62,500 bases of DNA. Origin: Amphimedon queenslandica. Taxonomy: Eukaryota > Porifera > Demospongiae > Haplosclerida > Niphatidae. The notes below the pieces were generated by a model, which did not search any database, was not told where the DNA came from, and saw only the letters and a program-made list of their open reading frames with translations. The position numbers and the translations under genes were made by a program. The stretch covers positions 154,188 through 216,687 of the forward strand of contig NW_003546299.1 in the NCBI RefSeq assembly GCF_000090795.2, read 5' to 3'. This document shows positions 14,640 through 26,900 of this stretch, one piece after another; positions within the stretch are counted from its first letter, which is position 1; each line of letters begins with the position of its first letter.

Positions 14640-17600
14640 TTATACTTCCTCCTCGTCATCTTCCTCACTTTCAGACAGTAAATGTGTTTTTAGTGGAAAA
14701 GACTTGGTATCTGTTGATTTACGACGCAAAGGAGAGTAACTAGGAGAAGAGAAGGTCCTCTTAAACGGGTTCTTTGAGGGAGAAGCACATGAAGGAAGAG
14801 GAGAGAATGGAGGTGGAAGTGGAGAAGATGAAGCTTGTGACAGTACATCAAGGTGATCGTAATCGTCACTGTTGGATGAAAGGCAAGGCTCGCTCCTCAC
14901 TGTAAATAATTTCCTTTCTTTTCCTTCGGCTGAAATTACAAGAGCATCTTGACGTGACAGTCTCTTACTCAGGAGGGCTGGAGGTGGTATAGCCTGGCCT
15001 ACTGTTACCGAGGCAGGCATTGCTTTACTCTCAGTAGAGGCAGCAGTATCAGGTTTTGGTGGAGTAGGTGTCGCCCTGCAAGGTACTGGTACTTCGTAGG
15101 TAGAATTGTATGATGGGCCTTCAATCAACTGGTCACGAATGTAGCTCTTTCTTGATTTCATGCTAGCACCTTTCCTTGTAAAACCACGAGGCTGTGACTG
15201 CTTACGCATGACTATTGATACTGGCGCATAGCGATTGGCTTGCTGGTGATTCCAGATTTCGTCAACATTCAGTACATGGTAGGAACCAGATTTCTTTCTC
15301 TGTGCAATGATGAATGGAGTGTAGTGCGTCTGTGAGAGAGATCGTTGTAATGAGCTCAGTCCTTTTGCTTTCCTTGTGGTGCGTTCTTGATTCTTCGCTC
15401 CAGACGAGCTCCTCTGTGAATCTGGAGGGTGTACGTCATTAGGAATACTTGCATAATCTCCTGAGCTGACTGCGTTCTTTATGTCACGCAGATAAACTCT
15501 CTTTTTTGAAGAAATAGGATCAAGACTGCTACTATTAGGATCTGTATGGGGAATGAAAAATGAGTGAAGTACATAATCTCTAATGAATAACAATGTAGAT
15601 CTAGTACTGTGTGTCATAAGCTCACCTTCATTTATGTCAAGGCTATGCACTGTAGAGTATAAGTGCTGCGAAGAGCCATCGCTGTTTATTGACGTCCCTT
15701 GCCTCATGATGTTCCTAACTCTGTCATATATAGGATCTAATAGTTGTGGGAAAAAAAGAATTAAATTATGAGATAATAGTGGACATACTTGGATACATTC
15801 TCTCAGATTACACACCCACAACACACAAACACACGCACACACACAAACACACGCACACACACAAACACACGCACACACACACACACACACACTTACCTGG
15901 CTTTTCTAATTCATGATAGATTGGTTCATCTTAAAAATAAAATTTGAGCTTTAAAATGAGGAAGTGGTCTGAAATATTTACCTTCAGAGCATAAACAAGA
16001 CTGACATATAAGAGAAGGCTGTTCCAATACCTGATAAATGGGATCATCTGTAGCTAAAAATACATTTCAAATATTAAACAAAATTATAAATTCACTATGC
16101 ATACTTGAACTAGCATCTTGTGACTGCTCTAGTGAAGCACTGACCGACTTTTCCCCATCTGGTAGTATAACAAGATATAAAGACTCTACACGTTAAAACA
16201 AACATATAAAGTTTCCATAATTGCACACAACTTGTGCTGTCAAATTTTTTTGACGGCTTGTAAACACCTTAAGGTGTTAACAAGATATAGTTTTATGAAA
16301 TAAATTACAACTATTTCTCTTTTCTTTGTCCTCTCTCTCTCTCTTACCATCCTCATTCTCATTAATTGGATTATGACACACAGAGCAGAGAGGAGGCGAA
16401 TCAGGTGATGCTGAAGACACTGGATCAAGAACGTGATAAATTCTACTTGATAAAGAATCCTCAGGTTGTATATCTTCGTCCCCTCTCCCTGGATCATGTT
16501 GTTCTAAATCAGGAACAGTCACATCTAGTACAAAATAAGTACGCTTCTCGTCACCTACAAAAAATTAATGTACTAATAATACAAAACACTATATTTTATT
16601 ACTTGTTGTTTCTACAAGTTCATCGTCAATTACATCTTTTTGTGAATGATTGCTCTCTCTTCTTTCTTCTCTTCCTTGCATGATGCCCACAGGCTCTTCT
16701 AGTACAGCATAGTGTCTACCTTCCTCCTCTGTTTGTGTCAATTTGATTATATAATAGACACATTAGAAAGAGAGAGAGAGAGGATGGATGAATGTAACAA
16801 AGAAGACACACAGAGCTGACACTATTAAGTTATGATTTCCTTATCAAACATGCTGGCAAAATAATAGTAACGATGAGGATGATAATGTATACGATATAAC
16901 ACTTGACTACCTTGGAAGTTGAAAATGGGTACAGACATACATAAACATGCACAAAGGAGTGACTGTAAACATCAACAGCTTGTGGCTTCATTTAATATAC
17001 AAAGTGCATGGGAATATTAATACTAATAACACAATTAAAAGTTGCATTAAGCACGTATGCAATGAGTGATGTTGTATATCTCTAACTATACCTTGATCTC
17101 TTTTATGGTCGATATTAAACCGATTGAGAGTGTCAGCATGACCTAGATCAATGATGTTTTCAAGTGATATTGAGACTTTGCTGTTTCGAGGCGGAGGCAT
17201 TATCGGAGGTACATCAGGAATATTGAGAAGAGCTGGAGATATGTAGACTTGACTTCCTTGAGATTGACGATTAGCTCCTGAAAGTAAAGAAGAGTATATA
17301 GAGAAGCTAAAGTTGATTTATACATACCACAAAATGAAACACTAATCGGTGAGGTGGAAGGGACTGGATAAAAACCATTGCTATGCTCCAAGGTTGATCT
17401 AAAACATGATTATTATTAAGAATGTCAATAAAGACACAGTCACATACCCACGTGTGCTATAACTGATACTCTTTATAGTGTCATTGTATGGGCTATTGTA
17501 GCTGGAGTCAGTTAGTCCATTAGCCTCTGGATCTAACGCTAATTGTGGCTCATAGTTAGCTTTTCTTTTTTGATAACAGCAACTACATGCAATCAAAACA

Positions 17601-18623
17601 AACACTAATTAATTTTGTTAATATGAAACCATGCAGGATGATGCTATTTACAAACACTTTAATTGCATTGCTTTCGAGATTAGAGAAGCATGACTGTGTG
17701 TATAGAGTCCATATAAACCAACTACCAGTACATTTATACAGAGTGTATAATTCCATGGAGGGTGCTATACCTTAGCAATGTTCCTCCAATAGTAATGACT
17801 AAGATGAAGGATAGTCCAAGACTCAACAGAGCCCCTACAAAAAACAGATAAGATTACAGCAACTCACACAACAGTGCACATTTTTAGGGAATATTTCATT
17901 TCAAAGTAATTCAATTATAGTATGTTTACCCTCTTCTCTTTGAGCTTGTTTCCCATCCTGCCTCCTACTACTGGCCTTCTCACCTATTGACCTCACGGTT
18001 TTGATGTTATTTTTAATGTTAATATCTGTCTCAATGTTGTGGCTACTGCAGTCAATTCCAAGTGCACCTTGTATACACACAGATACTTGAGAGGCAATGG
18101 TGAGTGTGTTGCTTGCGAATGTGATGTTTAATATGCAGGCATTGCTTTTAGCCTATTATAAAGAAAACTAGAGTAACACTACATCCTTTATGAATGTTAT
18201 CCATTGCAACAGCTTTGATGCAACAGCTATAGCTACATGCATACAATTTGTTCAATTAAAACTTCACTGTTTGTATTATAATTCTACACAAACCTTTCTT
18301 AATAGTGCTATTATTATTATTAGACTCACTTTAATCAATGTTGGTTGACTCAGAACAGAGATCCTCTCCTTAACACTGCAGTCATTCCCATCTCCCTTCA
18401 CTAGTAGCTCAAACCCAGTTACTTGAGTTCCTTGTGGATAAGTGAGCTTTATTCTCTCACCGCAGTATTCTCCTTTGTTTCCAATCACATCATTTGGGGC
18501 AATGCCAACACAAGCTGCACGTGTTAATTGGACAAGAAAGCTTACGTGCAAGATTTACATAGTACAAGATGACATACCTTTTGAACTGTGAAGAAACCAA
18601 AAGAGCAGGAATATCTTGATCAT
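14640..18623 (-). CDS. Type I membrane protein with a Cys-rich ectodomain and a multi-YxxL/V docking tail
   Basis: Fourteen exons (18578-18623, 18330-18514, 17930-18152, 17771-17834, 17448-17582, 17328-17398, 17092-17277, 16603-16728, 16348-16554, 16105-16158, 15982-16053, 15897-15929, 15626-15736, 14640-15541) encode about 804 residues. A signal peptide (MIKIFLLFWFLHSS) precedes a domain of about 135 residues with paired Cys (KGEYCGERI, GNDCSVKE, SNACILNITF, VSVCIQGALGIDC) that I do not recognise. The TM is LLSLGLSFILVITIGGTLL. The long tail has HYAVLEEP, TYFVLD, RIYHVLDP, DDPIYQVLEQP, DEPIYHELEKP, DPIYDRV and LYSTVHSL, largely one per exon, followed by a basic, Ser/Pro-rich region ending in an acidic stretch. 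Exons 7-13 are all phase 1 to 1. A multi-site SH2-docking receptor is inferred. Confidence 0.7.
15821..15892. repeat. CA-rich microsatellite
   Basis: ACAC runs interrupted by AAAC and GCAC lie in an intron, ending within a few bases of the donor of the 33-nt exon 15897-15929. Length changes here could affect splicing of that microexon (inference). Confidence 0.85.
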
Positions 18624-18823
18624 GGTCTTTTCTTTTTACAAAATGGCCCAAATCTACCTCGAAATCTACTTTATGCTGAAAATGAGTTACCGGTGCAGTG
18701 ACGCTAATGATTGGGTGCGGTAAAGAGGAGCATACGCCCTAATCCACGTGGGTGTGGCTGGGGATATAAGAGCTAGAGCTGCAGCCCATAGACAAAGAGC
18801 AAAAGATTGAGAAAAGATAGAAT
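18624..18823. promoter_or_regulatory. 200-bp divergent promoter between two receptor genes
   Basis: The spacer separates the start codons of the multi-YxxL receptor (minus) and the discoidin receptor (plus). It contains a palindromic E-box CCACGTGG at 18744-18751 and a TATA-like GATATAAG near 18762-18770, placed about 55 bp before the plus-strand ATG. Confidence 0.5.
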
Positions 18824-20750
18824 ATGATGACTCTGACTCTAATGCTATGTGTCTTGCTACTGTTTGCCATTCCAGTTAATTGTCAGTCTTGTAAGTGTAT
18901 AGTCATACTATAATATTCAACTCTTTTATGCTTGTTTCTTTCTTTTCTGCAGTTTGTCCTAATATTTCAGGACTGACAGGAACAGTTCCAAATAGCTCAT
19001 TCACTGCTAGTGGTGTAAGGGACAACGACCGTTTGCCTCAAGCTGCAAGAATAAGCAACGACACTAGATCATGGTGCTCACAGCAGCTCAATGACATATA
19101 CTCATCACCATGGGTACAAGTGGACCTAGGAGGCGAGTGCTTGGTACATTCAGTCAGTGTGGGTGGGGATGAATTTCTTTTCAATGAGTTTATTGTCAAT
19201 TACTTTGTTCTTTATAAGACTGATATCAACTCTTCACTACAATTTATTATTGATCCTCAAACTAACAATGCCAAGGTATTTGAAAGTAATCATTAATTCA
19301 ACTATTATAATTAATTTGTGTTCATTTAAAAAAGGTTTTTCCAAGACTACGAGACAGTTCAGTCCAAACTAGAGAGCTTCCAATACCAGTGTTAGCTCGA
19401 GTGATTCGTATAATGGCATTACCTGGTTCATGGAACAGCGATCATGTTTGTTTGAGGTTTGAAGTCAATGGATGTGCTGACACTTCCATACAAGGTATAT
19501 GCATTATACTGTGCGGTGGTGTAGTTGCCAGCAATTTTATCCTTTAGCGGTTGTGCTAATTTAATACATGATAACATAGAATCCCCATAAGTTCATCAAC
19601 TTTGTGCATGTCTGAAGTTTTTTATTATCCACTACGGCATGACTAGTCTTTCCTTTCTTTTTGAATACAGGCACCACCTCCACTTCCTCCCTTTCACCAT
19701 CATCCTCCTCACCATCCTTTTCATCTTCTAATGTTTCACCATCTCCTACTATTTCCAGCTCATCTACTAGTTCCACAACAGAAAGAGGCGCTATTCATAC
19801 AACATCTTACTGCTCTTGCACAACACCTTACAGCTCTTTTACATCATCTTACAGTTCTATTACAACATCATCTTTTGCAAAAACATCAAGTGTTTCTGAG
19901 ACAACTATTAATTCATCTCCAAATTCAAATAATGCTTTAACTTCGACTTCAGTTATTATCATAACTAGATATACTTTCTCCTCTTCATCTTCCAGACTCT
20001 CCCCATCAGCGAACATTACTAGCACCAATAGTCCAACTGCAGTTAATGGTACTAATGATCTACTTATGCTGGCTGCTGCAAGTGTTGGAGCATTTGGTGG
20101 TATAATTCTATGTGCTTGTGTCCTACTCTTTGTCTGCTGCCTCTTCTTTCTCTGCTGGAAGATAAAAAATAGAAGAAAGAAAAACAAAAAACTTCCAGCA
20201 GAGGAACCAAGCAGATAGTAAGTGAATACACAAACACATTTAATTCCTTCAGATATTACTGTGTATCCACTTCCTTTGTAGTGAAAGTCTCAATATTGAA
20301 TACAGTAGATTAAGGAGGGATGGGAGCAGTGCCTCATCTAACATTAATAGCTCACTCACCATTTCACAAAGGAGCATGGAGCTGAGCAATGCCAGTAACA
20401 ATTCTGTTACAACTTTTGACGAGATACCAGAAGTATATGACTATGTGATGGCTAGTACTATACATCCAGTTGTTCCTGAAGAAGAAATGAAGCATGAAAG
20501 ACCTGCACCACCTGCTGAAACAAGAGCTCAACATAAAGTGCCTACAAGAGTTCCAATTCAACCCCAAGTACCTGTTAAAAAGCCGAAAGTTCCTCTCAAA
20601 CCAAAAGGGGCAGGAAAAGTATTCGTCGATGCAAAGATACCACCAGTTGAGGAAGAATATGATGTTCCGATACAAAGAGCAAATGAACTGCAGCATTATA
20701 AAAATAATGAAGGATTGATATATAATCTAACATATGGGGCACAAATATAA
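18824..20750 (+). CDS. Discoidin (F5/8 type C) receptor, plus strand
   Basis: Five exons (18824-18890, 18953-19275, 19335-19494, 19671-20217, 20282-20750) encode about 521 residues with phases 1,0,1,2, the same as in the minus-strand discoidin receptor. The signal peptide is MMTLTLMLCVLLLLFAIPVN. The F5/8C domain is canonical: CPNISGL, SFTASG, AARISND, WCSQQLND, PWVQVDLGG, VHSVSVGG, then LARVIRIMALPGSW and CLRFEVNGC. A Ser/Thr-rich stalk of about 120 residues follows, then a TM (AFGGIILCACVLLFVCCLF) and KNRRKKNKK. The tail has YESLNIEYSRL (two YxxL three residues apart), VYDYVM, a proline-rich basic stretch (VPVKKPKVPLKPK, SH3-ligand-like), EYDVP and GLIYNLTY. Role in adhesion or immune-type signalling is inferred. 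Confidence 0.82.
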
Positions 20751-20984
20751 TTATTAAGTGTATGCACAAATATTTTTTCATTAATAATAATTTTCTGCAA
20801 AATTTAATGTGAGTGGGTGGTGAACTCAATAAGTGGGCGTTGGCTCAGTTCAATTTACGGAGTCCGTAACATTCAGTTTATTTTTGTGTCACGTGGGAGA
20901 ATGAGTCGTCATGACAACTAAACCGTGGTCCATGATTTTTTATATGGAGTCAAGTTTCTGTATTTCTCTCCTTGTTTAGAAGCA
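20751..20984 (+). promoter_or_regulatory. Dynein heavy chain promoter region with RFX X-box
   Basis: GTCGTC-AT-GACAAC at 20905-20918 fits the X-box consensus RYYNYY N(1-3) RRNRAC at every position and lies 67 bp upstream of the dynein ATG. An E-box CACGTG lies at 20890-20895. X-boxes bind RFX factors, which drive ciliary genes across animals. Confidence 0.6.
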
Positions 20985-23900
20985 ATGGAGCATTCTAAAG
21001 TAAGCCAGGACGTTATACTCTCATTGAGTAACCGCAAAAAAATCCACAGAGTCAATTAGACTGGCACAACCCGGCAGCCAAAGCCAGGTCTCTCCTTCCA
21101 GCCATACCAGTTGTCCCCTCTTCACACGAGCAGCCTTCGCCCTTCTACCAACTGGTCCTTGATAACTTGGAGAACCCTCCCATCCTCAAACGTGCCTCCT
21201 GGACGAGAGCAGCACCTTTCAAGGAGGAGAGGCATGCCCGGAGCCCCTCGGAGTCGATTGCTAATAACTTCACACCAAGTGCAGCTAATCTCAGACTGAG
21301 AGCATTGAAAAGGAGAACGAGATCATCTCGTAAGAGACTGAGAGAATAATATTAGTAATGGGTAGCAGTGGGAACTGAGAATGGACATGCAGTGAAATTG
21401 CAAAATATTTATGCTTAAATTATAATTATTATTTTATTTTATATTCATTCTGTTGTCTTAGCTGCATCAAAGATCCTATCTTCCCATCCTCCCATTCCTG
21501 TCCCACTCGGCTATCATGAGCACCAACGGCCACTGGTCCTCAGACCAGCCACCACTAGAGGAGGACGCATTCTCAACTCGTCACGTTTGGGCAGCAGAGG
21601 AGGATCAAGAGAAGAAGGAGAGAGAAAAGGAAGAGGAGGAGGAGGGAGTGAGAGAGGAGAGGGAGGAATAAAACACTCGCCGTCTCGTCCGATGAGCCCA
21701 AGGGAACAGTTCAATCAGATGGGACTGCAGGAGGAATGGAGGAAGAGAATGAATGGGGCACCTTCTGATAAAGATGAAGAGGTATATTGACAAATGAGAG
21801 AGAGTATAAGTATAGGGGGTGCTTAAATGAAGTAAGATCACTCAAAAATTGGGCCAAAGACTATGTACTTAGTACAGCCTGTACAGGGCCTCTGGCCAAA
21901 TTTTGCCAAAAATGAAAATGAGAGAATTCTCCATTTTTTTATTTTTCTGATACATGTACATTGTACATGTACTTATGTTGCATAGAAAGTTTGAGCAGAT
22001 TTTAATAAAAATAATTTTTTACAAATTTTTAAAGTTGCTCAAAAATTGAGCATACACATACATGTATATGTATACACAATGTACATTTAATGTGCCTGTA
22101 AATTAAATTTATCTCATTTCTGCTTTATGTAGAGGTACAAGTACTACATCACTCATGGAGTGAGAGTCCAAGATATTGAGCCGATGCCCTTGGGCCAGAT
22201 GAACCTGTTTTATGATCGAGTCTCACCTTTCCTTACCTCTAACCCAGACTATGCCAGTCTATGCCACTCACTGGAGGAAGAAATATTAACAGACTATCAG
22301 TACAGCCTCAAGAAAGCTGTAGTTGATTACATACTCATTGATCCTGAAGAGAAAAAGAGATTGAATATCAATGCACTACCACTATCATCACCAAGAAGGT
22401 ATATTATACAGTACTAATGTACATGTACATGTATTCAAGGGTACCCTTATACTTAGTTACTCACTATAGATATGTACATGTACATGTACATCTTTTAAAT
22501 CCAATGTACAGTGCAAGGATAAATGCATAATTTTCCATATTATTATTCTAATCTCACTATAATTGTGTACATATATCTTTTGGTGCATCTTTCTGCACTA
22601 TTATGTACATGTACATTTGTATGTTAACATTGGTTTTTGTTTTTCTAATGTTTTAGGATAATAAGGGCACCAGTTCCATGGCATTTCAGCTACAGGGAGA
22701 CACTGGAGGCTCAGCAGGTTCAGCTATTCATTGGGAATAGAGTGTTACTGGAACTGAATAACCTTTGGCACAACAAGTGAATGAAATGCAACTTTAACAC
22801 CACATAATGCATGTATATATACAGTACTACATGTGCATAGAATAGTAGTATATTTGTAGATTGAGATTTACTTTTTTTGTATTACAGATATTCTCATTTG
22901 AGATTTGTGCTCTGCAAGAATCTCTGTAATGCAGCTCTTCCCCTCAAACCTGAAGACTTTGAAGCACTCGTCAAACAGCAATGCAGCGAGTGTAGGAAAA
23001 CACTGGAGAATGAGTAAGAGAGAGAGCCAGCATGTGAGAGATAGAGAAAAAGATAGAGAGAGGAAGGAGTAGTAGAAAGAGTATGTTCTTATGCTTTTTT
23101 ATTGTGTAGGTGGATTCTTGATTGTGGTGGCATACTACGTGAGTATAGAGACAGTTGGTCACATTTGATACCGAATGAGCCAGAGGAGAGAGCAATACTG
23201 GCAGAGCACTTCTTCAATGCTGTCTGTAGTCTGATGGCCAGGCAGCTAAGGGACTGTGTTAAAGCATCAATTGACGAGTTTATATCTTTTCTTAAGATTT
23301 ATCAGGTCCATTTTGTACATGTATAATGTATATGAAATCTTGCACATTAATTTACATTGTACAATTAATTCATTATTAATGTCCTTTAGTGTGGTAACAA
23401 GTACGAAGATGATAAATTTCATGATCTTCTCTATACATCACAACCTGTAAGCTCGAGTAGAAGCAATGGCTATCTTATTTATTTTTGTGTATGCATGTAC
23501 ATGTACTTGTACAATAAGGTTCTTCATCTTGATGTCCTTATCAAAAGAGCTGATCTAGTGTTTGATCCACCTCTGGAGCAGTTGGAGAACATCATTAACA
23601 GATTAGTTACTGTTATAGTTGAAAGTGCACACGACCTACCAAGAGTAAGTACAAAATTATTATTACTGCATGTTCTATGCTTTACTAGTGCCATACAAGT
23701 ATGTACAATACATGTACATGTACATGTACATGTACATGTACATGTACATGTACTAAGCTCATCTGTTTTAAATACATGTAGGTTGAGCACGTCTTGTTTC
23801 CTGATCTTCATGGTCACAGGATGATTATTCCTGCCATGACAATTTATGATGAAACTGTTCTATTCACGCGCCGTGAGGCCAACCTTTTACTCAAGGCTAA

Positions 23901-26900
23901 CTTTGCAGGAATTAAAAAGTAAAATTTTAATAATTGTACATGTACATGTACATATAGTTTAATAGTCACAGTAGATACATGTACATGTACAATGTAGTTT
24001 CTAAGTGATTTAGTGTGTTTTGATCAGGTACAAGAAAATGTATGATCAATATAAGAAGTATTTGGACGGGACAGCGGGCCAAGAACTTGAAGCATTTCTT
24101 AAAGAAGAAGATGTACCACTTACTGACTATGGAAAGGTAAGACTGATTTTCTCTTTATTCACCCTCCTCTCTCCCTCCCTCTCTCTCTTTCTCTTAGCGT
24201 ATTAATCGTCTGCAAGAGACGTCAGGTTTTCTAAAGGTTCTTCGCTGCTCGGTGTATCTTAATTTTTTTTTCCTCAACGTCGAGTCTGTCAATGTTCACA
24301 TTGTTGGACTGATTGATGAACTTGTTAAGAAACTAAACAAAAGACTCATCGACCAGAACAGAGACATCAATAGAGAGTATGGCTGCCCTTTTATATTTTG
24401 TTCCTAACTTTTATCATCTCTCCCTTACAAATTTTTTCCATCCTATACAGTTTGTGTAGACAATATGATGAAATATCAGCCAAAGTCTACGAAGATCCTG
24501 ACAATACTGATAACCTTGTTGAGCTGATGCAGTTTCTAACTAAAGTAAGATCATGATCATGATCGTGTATATGTATTGATCTCACTGTGTTTATAGTCAC
24601 GTGATGAGACTGTGTACAAGCTAAAGATGGAGGTCAAGGAAGCAGCAGATAGGGTTATGTTTCTTTTTAACTATGTCAACTTTTCAGGTACAATATGTCC
24701 CACTACATGCATATGTACATGTACATTGTATATGTATGTGTGGTCATTCTCATACATGTTATTTCTTCAATCAAAATGTACCACTCTTTATTTTTTAGAT
24801 GATGACTTAAAGTTGAACAGCCAGACTTTCAACTGGCCTGATAAGATGGATCCGATCTTTGAAGTGAGTCAGAGGAGACTTCTCTCAAGGAGAGAAAAAG
24901 CTGAGGCTGACCTCAAGGAGAAGGTGGTTAAGTTCGAGGAGCAGCTAACAGAATATCACAACGCCATTGAGTTGTATAAAGATAAAGAAGTAATGCTGAA
25001 ATCACTGTACATTAGTGACATCATTTTGTTTTTTGTTGATTAGGTTCCTCGTAATGTTGATGACATCAGGTCTGTTGTTGAGCAGTTGAATGAACTTGGA
25101 AAGAAACTGGAGGCTTCTAAAGAAGAAGCAATGGTAGACCATACATATACAAATTGTATTGTACATATTTTTTAAATAGTATTATAAACACCAAAAATAG
25201 TAACAATATGCATGTGTATACAATGCTGTACAGTATAAACTATCAAAGTACATGTACATTGTAAGTCAATAAACTCTCCCATCTGAGAGCTTGCTCATGA
25301 CTGTACATATACATGTATGATACATGTACATGTATGCATGCATAGTACATCTGGCTCTGCCTAATTTTGACTTTCATTGCTTTATTGTGAATATTTCCTT
25401 TTTCTCTCTTTAGTCAATCAACAATGAGGAAGAGTTGTTTGAGTGGGAGGTGACAGCATTCCCTCAGATACAGACTGGTATTACACTCAAGGAACCTTTT
25501 GATAGACTCTGGGCAACGGCCCTTGATTTTCACATCAAGCATGACAAATGGCTTAATGGTATGTGGAAATTTTATTTTATTTTTTATGATGTACAATGTG
25601 CATACATGTTCTTATATGTTATTTATCTCATTCTGATCAAAATTAGATTTTTTTTTTACAAATTTTTAAGTTGCTCCAAAATTTGGCCAATGACCATGGG
25701 CTATAGTACAGGGTATTTTATCAAAAATGGCTGCGAGAGAATTCTTCATTTTTATAATTTTTTCTGATGCATATACATGTTTTTATGTTGTGTAAAAAGT
25801 TTCAGCTCATTCCGATCAAGTTTGGATTTTTTATGAATTTTTGAAGTTGCTAAAAAACTTGGCCAAAGACCAAAGGCTATAGCCTTGGATCTTTGGCAAA
25901 ATTTTGTCAAAAATGGCTCCGAGAGAATTCTCTATTTTTATAATTTTTTCTGATACATATACATGTTCTTATGTTGTTTATCAAATTTGAGCTCATTCTG
26001 ATCAAAATTAGATTTTTTATGAATTTTTAAATTTGTTTGAAAATTTGACAAAACACTGTTTTACCTAAAATATTTGCAATTAGCATGCTTTGTGAGAAAC
26101 CTACATGCATACATGCACACTGCATGTACATGCACATGTAATTTATGTCAAATTGTCTTTCTTTTATAGGTCCATTCATTGAGCTTGATGCTGAAGAGGT
26201 GGAGGAGGAGTTGGGCAGCATGTGGCGAACAATGCACAAGCTCTCAAGAACATTTGCCGACAATCCGAACCCGAAACGCTCGGCCGAGATAACAAAATCA
26301 AAACTGGACAAGTTTAAGCAACACTTGCCGCTACTCCAGACATTTTGCAATCCAGGAATAAGAGACAGGCACTGGAAGAGTGTAAGAAATATTTCCAGCA
26401 AGAGTAGATCTATTATGCATTATTGGTATTGTGTACTTTTTGTTTTAAGTAACAGCCTTTTTTTTATAGATGTCTGAGATTGTTGGATTCGATTTAAAGC
26501 CACAGCCTACCACACCATTGAGTATAATGATTGGCTATGGACTGGATAAACATCTTGAAAAGTACAGCAATACAAGTACATGTACATGTCATCTTGTTGT
26601 TAGGTTGGAAGAGATTGGTGCTTCAGCCAGTAAAGAGTATTCCCTTGAGAAAGCAATGGATAAGATGAAAACTGAGTGGAAGGACATTTGCTTTAATTTC
26701 TTACCTTATCGTGACACTGTATGTCTCCAGTCCTCTACATGTACATGTACATTTATATTGTCATAATTATTTAAATAATAGCTAGGGTATATCACAGACC
26801 TGTACATACATGTACATGCATGTACATGTACATGTATACATTATTGTCATCATTATTTCCTGTATCTTTATATCATAGGGCATATCAATATTGTCATCAG

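Noticed and set aside
21587..21790. Separate Gly/Arg-rich gene
   Set aside because: It joins in phase to dynein exons on both sides and is the low-complexity N-terminal part of the heavy chain.
23710..23753. CRISPR-like array
   Set aside because: The repeats are 6-bp palindromes without spacers, and the DNA is eukaryotic.
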